Of a DNA stretch of 64,000 nucleotides, positions 13,101-26,407 are shown one piece after another. Source of the DNA: Anisakis pegreffii (taxonomy: Eukaryota; Nematoda; Chromadorea; Rhabditida; Anisakidae). The notes beneath the pieces are model-generated. The model saw nothing but the letters and a program-made list of their open reading frames with translations, made no database searches and was not told the origin of the DNA. The first letter of the stretch is position 1; each line of letters opens with the position of its first letter. A program made the translations under genes and the position numbers. The stretch lies in the NCBI GenBank assembly GCA_035041965.1, contig JAPYMA010000059.1, positions 36,068 through 100,067 on the forward strand. The letters run 5' to 3'.

Positions 13101-15080
13101 GGGATTGATTGTAAACGTGATACTCTGATTCCATAGCGTAGATTTTGAACAGTTGAGGGAACAGTGTTGCGCAATCATCGAAACAGTAAGAAGCATCTGC
13201 TTTGATCGTTTCGCCTGTTTCGATCCCGAATGGGAGGAATGAAATAATTTGATTTGCTGGTGAAATCTGATGACAGCCCCATCATCATTAATATAGACGA
13301 CGTGCGATCATGAAATCATGAAAACTTCACGATCGCTATTCTCATCCTATTTATTATAATACAAAATGTGGCTTACAAGGGGCGGACTTCCGCACATTCG
13401 TTTTTATTCATTCGTTGTTCATACACTCGCCACATGAATTGTTACTCAATTGAACAATGTGGATGTTGAATTGTTGTTTGCAAAGTGAAACAAACATTGA
13501 AATTTGCAATCAACCAAATGAATTTACACCCTATGAACTTAATTGACGCATGATCACTCTATGTCATTTGAATTATTTTGCCATTTTTATGCCTAAACTC
13601 AATAAATTCTAAAGTACAACAACTATATGCGCACACAAGATTTTGTTGATTACATGACATTCCACTACTCACTTCGAAATGACTTTGGCATCCTTTGCAA
13701 CAAACGGATAAAATGGCAATTTCGCAATTCAGCTAATGAATAATCAAACGAAGAATGAATATCGTTCATTGTTTGTGTGTAGACGGATCGGATCTAGCAA
13801 AAGATATACGAATCTCGCAGTATTTCATAATCCTTTATACGTATCATCAATTTTTCATAATCACCTCTGAACTCATAATGCCCTGCTTAATTCATCTCTA
13901 TAATGAAAGAGATCTGCATTGTTATTTTTGATGAATACTTCAATGATACGATCGAACAAGGGTCTATTCATTGGATAATAATAGCAATAGATGCTCAAAT
14001 ACACTTGACAGAATGCGCTAATGAATTTGAGCCAAGTATCTCTGATATTGATCAAACGAATGAATAATTTATACAAGTCTGTATAAACTAATTGGTGAAT
14101 AAAATGTGAATATAACAAATGAAATTCATGTCAGCAAACTTAATGCTCTTCTTAGTAGTTGTGAAATATTGGAAGTGTCAGCAGTTCGTGATAACTTGAA
14201 ACTATTGCAGAGCAACTCTTTATCTGCCTTTATATGGCGCTTCTTCAATGAAAATAGTGAACATTTGCTATGAATAATCTCATTGCTTGAATAAAATTTA
14301 ATTTCATGGAAATTCTTTGACCTAAAACAGCTGAAAAAAACTAATGACAATATCCGCGAGCACCGTCGGCCATTTTATCCCGTGCAAACTTCAGATATTA
14401 ATGAGATTCGAAACGCAAAAATCCTCCTCCATACATACCAAAATAAATCATCAATAATTCAATGTATAATTCGCGAAACTATTCAATCAAATGAATATTT
14501 CAGTGCTATTTCTCGGTAATTCCCAATGAATGATAAGTGCTGTTGCAAAGCTAAGTGCTGCTCACTCATCAGGTTTGATTCTTTGACTGCATTGCGATTT
14601 TCGTGCAAGAATGGTCATTTAAAATTAAACGACAATGTCGTTTAATTCTTTTGCCCAATGCACTCTGCATTGAATTGCAGAATTGTTGCAAAATGTGCAC
14701 ACCAAAGTGGGCCGTCGATTAAATTTTGCAACAAGTAAGGAAATTCTCTCGAAAAATTAATGACTGCGTGACTAAACGAATGTCTTTTCAAAATATTTTA
14801 TTCATAGACTATGGAATATGCATAAAGGCTCAAACAAACAAGTACATACATACATACAATAACACCAATAAAAGAAAACAAAACAAATATATCAATCAGT
14901 TCGAATAATTTCTAAATAAGGAGACGCATTTAGATATTCATAATGGAAACAATCAGTCTGTTAAAATGAGAACATACGAAAACGCTTGTCAGTGGAACGA
15001 GCAAAAACAGAACTATAAACTATTCAATAAGATATCCTATCACAATAATAATGAAATACGATGCACTATGAATAGGTCTA

Positions 15081-15130
15081 TTAGAATCTTTATAAGCAGA
15101 GATAATTAGAATCTTTATAAGCAGAGATAT
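15081..15130. repeat. 25-bp tandem duplication
   Basis: TTAGAATCTTTATAAGCAGA begins at 15081 and again at 15106, so a 25-bp unit is present twice in direct orientation. It looks like a recent slippage or repair duplication in non-coding DNA. Confidence 0.8.
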
Positions 15131-15803
15131 CAAATATCCAAACAGTATCACTCAAAACAATTCGATGACAATCTATCAGAATCAGAATTTCGAACGTGAA
15201 AAACATTCAAAACGATTGATGAATGAAGAGAGACGAACATAAATGTAAATGAAACGAAACAATTTTCGATTTTAAGGCATAATTTGGCCTCAATCCTCTA
15301 GGCTATCAAACGTATGTCGAGGCATTAAAAAAGCTCTAAAACAAACAGTAAAAGCTTTCAAAGCAATATTCCGAAAAGGAATAGCGAATTATTGCCATAG
15401 CAGAAAAAAGACGGAATATTAATATTAATATTGTGTATGAAAATGAAATGATCAATAAATGTGATCAAAGCGACATGAGCGATATATTCACTGATATGGC
15501 CGAAGTGTGAAATAATGTTTAATTCATGGATTTTTAATGAACAACCAATTTCATGCAAACCGAACGAACGCAAATGGGAACAAGCGCGAATTCATTCATA
15601 ATCGCGAAAAAGCTTTAAAACATTGCAAATTCGTGACACCGAATGAAACTGAGAATCGCGAGAACACTCAGCAGCTTAACAGAAAACAATTTCTTACTGA
15701 AAATTGAGACGTTTCGAAAATTTTGCACGATTTTCCGCCCAATCAGCATTTTGTGTTATGGATGAATCTTAATTACTTGCGTGTATTTCTTGAATTGTTC
15801 ACT

Positions 15804-15809
15804 TTTATT
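15804..15809 (-). terminator. Candidate polyadenylation signal for pyruvate carboxylase
   Basis: AATAAA on the minus strand, about 220 bases downstream of the pyruvate carboxylase stop codon. It is the first exact hexamer I found in that 3' region. The motif is common by chance in AT-rich DNA. Confidence 0.35.
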
Positions 15810-16026
15810 CATTTGATGGAATTTCATTTGTGGTTCGGAAAAGAGATGGATGAAAATTTGAACAGAGCGACAAAAAGCGAATTAATACGAGTGATATGAT
15901 GATGAGCAGAGCAGATTAAACAGAGAATATTGCGAACAGGATCAATCAATAGTTAGGACGATTTGAATTAATCATATAACGGTTAGTAAAAACATAGTTG
16001 ATTTCGACAAAATGAAGAAAGGAAGC

Positions 16027-19000
16027 TTAAGGCTCCACTTCCACAACTAAGTCGCCGGCTGAAACTCGCGTTTTCGGATCGCAATAAATCTTCTTCACTG
16101 TACCAGCGATCGGACTGTCGATGACCATCTCCATTTTCATTGCCGACAGAACGAATAATGGCGTCTTTGCCTCAACCTTATCGCCTTCTTTCACCTTCAA
16201 CTCGAGCACCTCGCCTGGCATCGGTGCTCCGATTGAGCCTCGTACACCAGGTCTTGCTCGCGGTCGTGCCACGATCTCCTGCAATCATAACAGATCAAAA
16301 TCATGTGAAAATTATTGAATTCATTCAGAATCATGTGAATATTACTACTATCATTTCTATGTGGATTATCAATTGCAGATAGATCTCTGTTCAGAACTGA
16401 CCTTAGAAGCCTCCTTATCTTGCACGAACATACTACGCATTTGACCGTTCAGTTCGAAGAACACTTCGCGTTCACCTTGGTGATTCAATTTGCCGATGTT
16501 CATCAACCGTATTGAAAGTGTTTTACCCTTCTCTATCTCGACATCTATCTCTTCAGCGCAATCCATTCCTGAACAATACTTGTCACTGATCAAAAAACAT
16601 AACGCTTATCCATAAATCTCACCGCAACAACTTTCGTGGAACAACATTCTCCACAGATTACCATCCGGATTAAAAATGGCGATGTACAGGAAACATCTTT
16701 GAGGAAATGAAAGCATTTTCTTGCAGTATCATCAAAAAGTTTGCACTTTATCAATACAACGCAAGTTGTTAAATGATCTGGTCATTACAACCAATCAGTC
16801 GAAATGATCTGCGTTCAGGATATGAGTTGATGACTGAGTTAAGCGAGATGTAATCGTACCGGTTAAGAATGGTCGAGTTTCCAGTTTGTCGACTGGTCCG
16901 TATTGCTGTCTGAATTGCTCGAACTCATCGAACTCCTTCGGGAACATTGCCGACGTCATTATGTCTTCATCACTAAAACTCATAACTCATAACTTTTGTT
17001 TGAGATACTAGCAGATGGTTTCACCCAATAAATTTAGCTGAATCCTCTCAAGTGACAGCAAACAGAATAAGAATTTCATACCGTAGCTTCCTTCCGTGTT
17101 TCGCCTCAAGATCCACTTTCATCTTGTCAAAGTCCAGAGGTTCGAGGTTCTCGCCTGGGCGACCATCAAATTTGGGTTGACCACGCAACACTCTTGTACG
17201 AAGTGGCTCCGGGAATCCATACGGAGGTTGCCCAATAAGACCCTTAAAGCAGATTCGGTTTGAAATCACATAAAGCAGATGGAAACACAATGATCATCAG
17301 GAATGATCACATACGTGCAAGTTACTCAATCACAGAGTTACAACGAAGAACTCAATATTGTTGATATCGCAACATAAAGATGATTGTAAGAATGACATAA
17401 ATTCTGAAGAGATTGCCCAACAAACCTGCATAAATTGCACAACTGATTTCGGGAATGACAAGTCTTCGGCACGCTCGACCAGCGTCTGAGCAGTTAGCTT
17501 ATTTTGCACCATGAATTGCGCTAAATCACCGACAACCTTCGATGACGGAGTTACCTATAAACTATTTCGTATATAAGTGATCGATCGCTATTATAGATCA
17601 ACTTGATGAAACAACTATTAGACGGAGTCTTTCCTAAAGATTTCCAATCAAAATGCCTACTTGTCAAAATGCGCTACAACAATATGATTTTTTTCGTTCA
17701 CTCAATACAAGTCCTGAATGAACCAGATTCAGAACTGAACAATAGGCAATTAAGCAATGCTTACAGTTAAAACAATAAGGCTTAAAACAGTGAAAGTATG
17801 AATACGGCTGAATTGCTTTAGAAAACGATCATACACGAACGACCATGAGTGATTATGAATTACAAACCTTAATGATATCACCTAATGCCATATTAGCCTC
17901 GTGATATTTGTGTTTCACTTCGTTGAATTGTTCCGCAAGACCTAATGAGAATGCCTGTAATCGATTGAGTTGTTAACATAACATGAGAATTCATCCTAAC
18001 AAGGGCGATAAAATTCTTGTGATCAACAAGATTGTGTTCAATCAAACTGAACTCGTCGCAAATGAAATCGGAGGATTCTGAGTCAATACCATTGGGTTTT
18101 TCTCATAAATTACTGCTTTCAGGAACATTCTCTATATATCCAATTCAGTATCTTTCTACATGAATTATTCGGGTGCAATCAAGAAATTTGCTGTAAAATG
18201 GTCATTATTTCCAATGGTTTCCAGGAGTGGTCACCTGGAACTGAAGATTCGTGTATTGGCCACCCGGGATCTCGTGTACGAACACATCTGCATTACCACT
18301 CTTCATTGTTGTGGTGCATTCGAATGGTGCATACAGTTGTCGTGCGCTTTCCCAGTAGGCACTGTATTTCGAGATATTATGCAAATCCAGTCCAGTCTTA
18401 TGCGGTGTCCTATCGAGTGATGCCACAATGGCACCCATACTCGGTTGACTCGTCATTCCGCTCATACTATCCACAGCCGCATCGACCACATCCGCACCCG
18501 CATAGGCACACTCCAGCATCGACGCTACACCGGCACCGGATGTATCGTGTGTATGAATATGAATTGGTACATCGGGGAATTTATCTCGTAATGCCGAGAC
18601 CAGCAGTTTTGCACCATTTGGCCTCATCACACCGGCCATATCCTGAAATTTTCTCATTCTAATCCGTATTTCTTCGAATAGCCACTCGAAAAAATCGCTC
18701 GCTCTCGAAAGCTTTCGCTGGATCTGTCGACGGAAAGGGGCCTTACCATTTGAACGTTTTCACGTTGAACGATCAAGTAATTCAATTTCAAACGATACTA
18801 TTCGTTGATTTCATTCATAAATTTATGCGACACACGAAAGCAAACACGTCAAAACTCGGTCACACATTGAAACTTTACAATCTTTTTTGAACAATTGATT
18901 TTTGGACAGAAAACTAGCCTTAATGGCGAGTATGTGCGTTCCAGCTTTCACCAACTTGTCGGCGATATCCAAATAATACTTGAGGTCGTATTTGGTTCGG

Positions 19001-22000
19001 TTCGGATCGGCCACATCGCCCGTGTACGAGATCGCAGCTTCGATAACACCACCGGCTTTACCCACTGCATCCATACCCACATACATGTTCGGCAAGTAGT
19101 TCAACGAGTCGAACACTCGGAACACATCCATACCACACTTAACGGCCAAGTCACAGAATCTGCAACGACGATATGTCAGAACAAAGTTGATTTCGTCCGT
19201 TGTATGGATTGAGACTGACTGATTAGCCAGTGAAAGCAAAAATGAAGGATATACCGGAATAACTCACTTGTACACCACATTATCCGGGTAACTGCTGTAG
19301 CCAACAGCGTTTGCACCACGAAGCAGCATTTGGAACGGTATGTTTGGTACGAGCTTACGCAATTGTTCCAATCGTTCCCATGGGCATTCGTGTAGGAAAC
19401 GCATTGAGACATCGAATGTGGCACCTTCAATTCAGAACTGTTTCAAGTGATCCGAAATTTCAAGCATATGGAAAATGTCACCAAGTGAATGATTGAAACT
19501 TTCAGAATAACTTTTCAATCGCGACTTCTCGAAAGTTTATTCGCCAGGCAAAGCATTTCCGAATGAGAATCTTCTTCTTCTTCACCTTTATGCGTTAATT
19601 TCAAAAAGTTGAAATGAAAACCAGGAAATTTCAATGTGTGAAATGAAGACAGTTCAAAAAGAAGAACCACTGATCAAGGATGATCAAAACGCTTTTGTGA
19701 ATGTGATTCGAGCTGAACTCATTTATCACTGACTCGATAGAAGATTAGTAAGAATGAACTTTCATGCGAAACGCGTTGTATGGAAGAAAAATTAGTTTAC
19801 CTCCCCAGTTCTCCATTGAGAAAAGATTCGGAAGAGCGTGTGAGACGTACGGAGCGATTTTGGCTAAATCATAGGTACGAATACGAGTGGCCAGCAAACT
19901 TTGGTGAGCATCACGGAACGTTGTATCGGTAATCAGACATCCTGGTGCGTTACGGACTGCTTTGGCGAATGCCTCTGGTCCTTTTGTTTTCAATACATCC
20001 TTGAATCCATAGGGATGTTCACTTCCTGAATCGCAGTTAACACATAAGAACACTTGTTCAGTCGCAATGAACACACTCAATTGCCTCGGTGATATCCAAT
20101 AAGATCAAATAAAAACCATTTTGGTTTCTTAAAAGATTGGTGCGAAAACACCAAATTGGTCCAGTGAAAGCTGTTGAAGAGCTGGATAAAACATACCAGC
20201 TGGAATAGCTGGCACTGGTGGAACAACATGAGCCGGTTTAAGTTGTGTGGCCAACGGAGTCAGCGGACCATTGACAGCCAATTCACCCAAATAACTGAGC
20301 AGCTTTTGAGCACGATTCTGACTCGGTTCAAAGATGAACAGCTCGGGATGTTCATCGATGAAATACGTGTCAACGGAGGCGTCCAAAAATTTCGGTTGTT
20401 GAATAACGTTCATCAAAAACGGAATATTCGTCTGAAAGTTTCGCAAATCACTGCGATGCCACCAATGTAACAATTCTGCAAGATCAGGTGATCAATAAGG
20501 GACTTTTAAGAGAACAATCAACGCTGAGGGAAATTTCCTTCGCTGACATCCTTTCGTTTCTTTCGAAATCCTTAAAATTATCGTTGGAAAAGCGTTGTCG
20601 AGGTGCGTTTTTTTTTTCTCGCTCAGTTCAGTTGTGTTCGATAGTGTTTTACCTTAACTCCTCGGATACGGAACTCTTTGAGTGCACGATACATTTTCGA
20701 ACAGGCTGATGCGTGATTACGAGCGTGTGCGATCACTTTCACAAGTAGTGAATCGTAGTGCGGTGATATTATTGATCCAGCAAATGTGGATGCTGAATCC
20801 AAACGGATACCCATACCCTCACCACTTCGGTACACCTTCAATTGAGAGCTTCTTTATCAACTATTATCATATATCTTTGAGGACTCTTGACGATTTAGAT
20901 CAGTTATTTTGATTAATTTGAAGCAGTCTATTCATTTTCATTTGAGTTTATACTTCGATAAAATATATATGCTTGTTTTAAAATATATAAAATCGCTATA
21001 TAGATCATTCACTGACGCAATTTGATCAATACAGAGACCGGAGTGATCTAGTTTTCTGAATGCTGAAAAAAAAAATGAATAGCATTGCCATAGGCTTTAA
21101 GACATACCCCAATTCTGCCCGAATCCGGTTGGAAGTTAAGAGCCGGATTCTCGGTAGTGACTCGACATTGAATGGCACATCCGTTGACATGAATATCATC
21201 CTGTTTTAGGTGAATATCGTCCAAAGTTTTACCTTCAGCGACACGAATCTGCGCTTGAACTAAGTCAACTCTGCAAAAAATGCAATAAATCGAGTTTATT
21301 CTCTTTATTAGAAATACACAACGTTAAACAACACTGGACTATGTATCGTAATCATGATGATGGAGTGCATTAAAAACTCATAAAATTTATGGGGCAGATT
21401 GATCAATTAAAATCTCTTCATTACTATGATGTGACTGTGACTCAAATTATATTGCTACGATTTGCTTTCGATACTGAAAATAGCCGCAAAAAAACTTTAT
21501 TTGAAGTCATTATACGTGCTTTCATCAGTGGTTGCAGTTTACACGCGAAATTGACATTATATAATATTTGCTTTCCATTATTGAGAGAGTAAATTCAATA
21601 TTGATGAGGGAAGGAATCATTTTAATGACAATCGCCATAAAATCGCTTATAAATTTAATTCCAAAAAGCCTTAATCCTCGGTAAGATCGCCTGAGAATCA
21701 TACAGTTTAAGATCAACAATTGCAATGGTTCCTTTAAACTAGCTCCTGTCCTGACTGAGTTCAAGAAGTCATGCAATTGGACAGTAGAAGTGGTATTTAA
21801 AAAAAAACGATGCATATGATTATTATGATTTATTGACTCGTAGTTCAAATGAATTCATCCGCAGATCAATTCGTCTGAAATATAGGAAAACAGAAACAAA
21901 CCCGGTGATTTCTTCAGAAACAGTGTGCTCCACTTGAAGTCGAGCGTTCACTTCAATGAAATAGTTATGTCCATCCTTGTCAACCAAAAACTCCACCGTT

Positions 22001-25000
22001 CCTGCAATTCACTTCATTGAATACCACCAAAACAACTTGGAATCGAACAAATGATAACTATAATAATGATGAATATAAAACTAATGATAATGACTGTAGA
22101 AGAGCTAATGCGATAGAATTTCACATACCAGCATTGTTATATCCAACATATCGAGCGATTTTAAGTGCATCCTTGAGTATCTTCTCTCGAATCTCTTTCG
22201 GTAACGCAGGTGCGGGTGCGATTTCAACGACTTTTTGATGACGACGTTGCACGGAGCAATCTCTTTCATACAGATGTACGATATTGCCGTAGTTGTCACC
22301 TGAAAATTTGATTGTGTTCGATGTAAACTTTCTTAAACCTGAGAAATTTGTAAAGTTTCATAGGAAATCGCTAAGTCGCCAAAAAACTTTGATCCCAGCA
22401 GCCCAGTCAAATACTAACCGAATATTTGTACTTCAATATGGCGTGGCCTTTCGATGAATTTCTCAACGAACAACGAGCCGTTACCGAACGATGCAAGTGC
22501 TTCTGAGTAGGCTCGTTGGAACGATGCCTCCACCTGAATTCAATTCTGATAGATGATCGGTCTGTTTCGAAGGTGTACATTGCAAATTTCTTCAGCTCAG
22601 TACGTCTGAATGAACGGAATCAGCACTCATTTCAAATGTACAGCAGTTATGAATCAGTTTAGGTTTCTTATTTTAACATCGCTCGATCTTATGAACAAAG
22701 TCCTCATCTGTACTAATTATCTGAAGTGAAAACTACTCTCTCCGTTTGTCGCAACTGAGCTGGAACGATACGATTCGTCAGGGTAACAGAATTAATCTAT
22801 GTACGAAAGTGCTCGATGAATTAATCTTTTGCTTTGTACACTAGCTATTTGCGTGTAAGTTATGATAGGTGTATGAGGATATAAGATATGCATGATGAAA
22901 TCGGACATTTGTATGTTCTGTTGGATGATGTTTATCTTATCCCTTTGTGCTTGTATAATCATCTTATACTGACTGCGTTATTGTGATTCATTCACATGAT
23001 GAAATGGAAATTTTGTATGTACTACTTGAATGATCACTTTTATCCCTTCATGCATTTATGATATGATTTTAATCCTTTGTGTTTCTTTAACATCATCCAG
23101 TGTTATTGTAAGATAACACCGAAATCGTTCTCGTACACGAAACGCCCACAGCATAACAGATTTGTTGTTCTCTATCAATCTGACTTTAATCCGTTGAAAA
23201 AAAAGGACTTGTAGTCTGTATTTCTTATTGAAGAAAATTGTTTCTGTTAAGATGATTCGAATGGAGGTTTGGATATGAAATAAAGAAAAGCAGCTAAACA
23301 AACACACGTCTTTCTCATCATCAACACGTCTCATTCCTCGACCACCACCTCCAAAAGCTGCCTTCAGTATGATCGGAGTACCGTGCTTTTTGACGAACGC
23401 ATGAACCTCGTCGACTGTCGTAACTGGACGATCCGTACCCGGGACCACTAATATGCCGGCTTCGATTGCTGATTGACGAGCTGCTACCTGAAATGTACGT
23501 TCGAACACATCATCTACATGATCAGTATCGATATGATCATCCAGCATTTCGTAATTTGCATGAGCTAAATTAGACACCCGCTGAAAATTTCAGTGAGACT
23601 ATAGTAAATAAAATATTTCTCTGAATACCTCCATTGTTAATGCTCATTCATTCATCTAGTCAGCAGTAATCATATCGTATTCAAGGTATTTCTTGAATTC
23701 ACATAAATTCGATAGCTCACAATAGATACAATTGTTATAAAATTCAGTTCTGAATTTCAAATTCCCTGTTGCTATTCAAATATTCAGTTCCAGCAAGCCA
23801 ATCCACTCACTTTATCACCCATTCGTGCCATAACCGTTGGTTTTGGACCGATGTAGACAATACCAGCATCCTCACAAGCTTGTGCGAATTCTGAACGCTC
23901 CGATAGAAATCCATAACCCGGATGAATTGCCTCCACATCATTCTGAAATTATTCGATTCGGATGTAAAATGAATCGAGAACTTTGCAGATATATCTTCAG
24001 TTCTCAGAATGAGATGAGGGATCGAATTGAGTTGGCCATAAAATTTGAGCTGTTGGAACGTTTTCGTTTGATTATCGTAACAGTTTATGATCCAGTTGAT
24101 CGAACTCTCTTCAAATTGAAACCGCTTTTGTATCAACACATTTGCTAACTACTTGATTGATTGTTTAATTAGTTCAGTAGTTTATCTCTCCCATCAACTG
24201 ACGAATAGCACATCGATGTAAACAGTTTCTGATAACAGCAATGTGAGTCGTGATAACAGTTATATGAACGTAAATTACGTCTGATATGAGCAATGTTAAC
24301 AACTGCATTTATGATTAGTGAATTAAATAATCATCACAAACCAGTCTCATAAAGCAACTGCAAGGTTAAGAGATTCAATTCTGATTTTGTTGTCTTCCAA
24401 CCGGACTTCCTCATTACATTATTACTGAGATTAATATAATGAAGATTTGATATTGAGTGCGTTTTGAGTTTTGTGATAAAACTTCATCAGACTAATCAGT
24501 GATCAAACGCTTAACACAAATTAGTGGCTCTCGGGTTTTAACAGGTTTCTCATTCTTTTCCGTGCTGTTACAATCGCTCTCATAGCTTTTATCACCAAAA
24601 GTGTTCTCTTCTGCTAATTTCTCATTCATTTCATTCAACAATTAAAATCAAATTCTCATTCTATTAAATACACTCTGTAATCAATCATTTGACAGTCGAA
24701 CGTTGTTGATCAATAGTATTCGATTGCTCTATTGTTGGTCTCGGCTGTCAACTCTCGTAAATGTATCCAGTAAATAGTATGTGCTACAGAATGAGAAATT
24801 GATTCGAACTGTGAAGTGAAACGAGACGAAGTGAATGATAAAAACTCATCAATAGAACGGTATTCGCATGTGATAGCTATGAGAGTGACTACAACACGTC
24901 TAAAAAGAATGAGAATTCATCTGAATCAGTTTGCAGTGAGCGTGTGACAGACAATAGCTGTTCATGCAATCATAATCGATTGCAGTAATGTGCAACACAA

Positions 25001-26397
25001 TGCTCTAGGACACTAATTTCTTTCACGCCGTTGAGAAATTTCCGGACCGGTCAACGGCGGCCTTACAGATCATTAAAAGCAGCATAGATCATGATCAATG
25101 AAATGTTACACTTCAAATATCGATGTAATTCGAAGTTCAAAAACAACAGTTCAACTGTTATACTTATTGCGCAAAATACTGGCATTGGAGTAATGGTTTT
25201 GCAATAAAATTTTTCTAGGTTGCTCTTTCCTTTCACTTTCATTTCCTTTGGCAAAAAGATTCACTCTCTTGTAAGCTATCAGTGCTCCTTGAAGTGGTCA
25301 TATGATCACTTCAAGCATTATTTGTTGATAAAATTACTTCTCAAAGTGCAATTGCTTTCGTGAAATCATTCGTAAAGCAGCACCAGTCGTTATAAAATAC
25401 TCTACAGAGTAATGATGGATGGATGATAGATACATGTATGCACGCGATTCATCTGTAAAGTTATCACTCTCGAAAACTTTATTGTTTCGAGGTAATGTAA
25501 GGAGCGGAATCCTTGCGTGGATGTTTAAATACAAACAATTTTCGAATGCATCTGTATGATAGGACCAAAATGGACGTGGATTCTGCAAGTGCTTCAACAA
25601 CAGATTAAGTTTAACCTTGCAAGCCACATCAATAATGTCAGGGATTGACAAGTAGGCCGCAACTGGTTCGAGACCTTTTCCAACCAGATAAGCTTCATCA
25701 GCCTTTAGACGATGCATGGAGAGCTTGTCCTGCAATTGTTGCACAATAATAGGTTCGGTCGATTATGCTCAAAACCGACAACCGAAATTCTTTTTCGATT
25801 GAGCTTGATCTAATTATGAGATTGAGTTTCTTAATATTTCTCTTAACTGACCATTTACTTCTGCTTTGCGCTAGCTGTCCCGTTACTAAATTCCACCAGT
25901 GTGACTGAGATTATAACTATTCATTAGGAAAATAACTTCTTTTCGTATCTCTCTTAACAGCAGCTGAAAATTAAGGCGAAACGATGAAAATGCAATAGTA
26001 CCTGTTCAGAGTAAATGGCAACTGAAGTTTTATGCAGTTCACTTAGGGCTCGAAGAACACGGATTGCGATTTCACCGCGATTTGCCACCATCACCTAAAC
26101 ACATTGAATTAAGCTACTCATTATAATGGAGTTTAGAGCTTGCTCGGATTATGTTATCTCCTTTTGACAGTTCGGATCATTTGGATCACATTTTCAGATC
26201 GAATTCAGTTGATCTCCAATGGCAAAAATGAACATCCAAATGAAGTTTGTGAATGGTGAAACCTTTTTGAAGTCTCTTGTCTTTCTGGGTGCAGCTGCGG
26301 TCGAAGCAAACATGCGGGCCGTTCGTATGGACGAGAAGCCCGACACAAGTCGGGCCATATAGCATGGTCGAGTGCGAATGATGGTCGCCAAAACCAT
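16027..26397 (-). CDS. pyc-1: Pyruvate carboxylase, mitochondrial
   Basis: Biotin enzyme that carboxylates pyruvate to oxaloacetate (anaplerosis, gluconeogenesis). Twenty-one exons: 26263-26397, 26002-26094, 25616-25729, 23811-23942, 23308-23487, 22419-22533, 22129-22299, 21902-22001, 21108-21270, 20653-20835, 20197-20431, 19801-20025, 19268-19424, 18919-19159, 18235-18642, 17868-17954, 17426-17554, 17082-17242, 16860-16978, 16402-16568, 16027-16278. They sum to 3567 nt in frame, 1188 residues, the usual family length. An Arg-rich N-terminus (about residues 1-40) fits a mitochondrial presequence. Biotin carboxylase domain: [20 protein letters not shown] and ATP-grasp loop GGGGRGM (204-210). 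Carboxyltransferase domain: DTTFRDAHQ (574-582), the lysine expected to be carboxylated in IKDMAG (K748), and HTHD metal ligands near 778-781. The C-terminal biotinyl domain has AMKME with biotin lysine K1153. The intron after exon 14 has a GC donor. A trans-splice-like TTTTAG lies 3 nt before the ATG. Confidence 0.98.
25288..25315. repeat. 28-bp near-perfect palindrome in a pyruvate carboxylase intron
   Basis: CTTGAAGTG at 25288-25296 pairs with CACTTCAAG at 25307-25315. The middle (GTCATATGATC-like) is palindromic except for one mismatched pair. It lies in the large intron 23943-25615. Confidence 0.7.
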
Positions 26398-26400
26398 TCC

Positions 26401-26407
26401 CTAAAAG
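26401..26407 (-). promoter_or_regulatory. Candidate spliced-leader acceptor, pyruvate carboxylase
   Basis: On the minus strand CTTTTAG ends three bases before the start ATG (GGA then ATG). Such a short leader after a good acceptor is typical of nematode SL trans-splicing. It also supports the chosen start codon. Confidence 0.55.

Larger units (their letters stand above)
10127..16026. other. Intergenic region, no convincing gene
   Basis: This lies upstream of the M1 aminopeptidase and downstream of pyruvate carboxylase. It is AT-rich, with many imperfect GATAAT/ATAATG runs (especially 10500-10900 and 12180-12390). Two adjacent minus-strand open stretches (13873-14118 and 14126-14350) have a protein-like look but no motif I recognise. 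A 25-bp tandem duplication lies at 15081-15130. Confidence 0.6.

Noticed and set aside
18198..18662. Plus-strand 154-codon frame inside pyruvate carboxylase
   Set aside because: It is the antisense shadow of carboxyltransferase exon 18235-18642.
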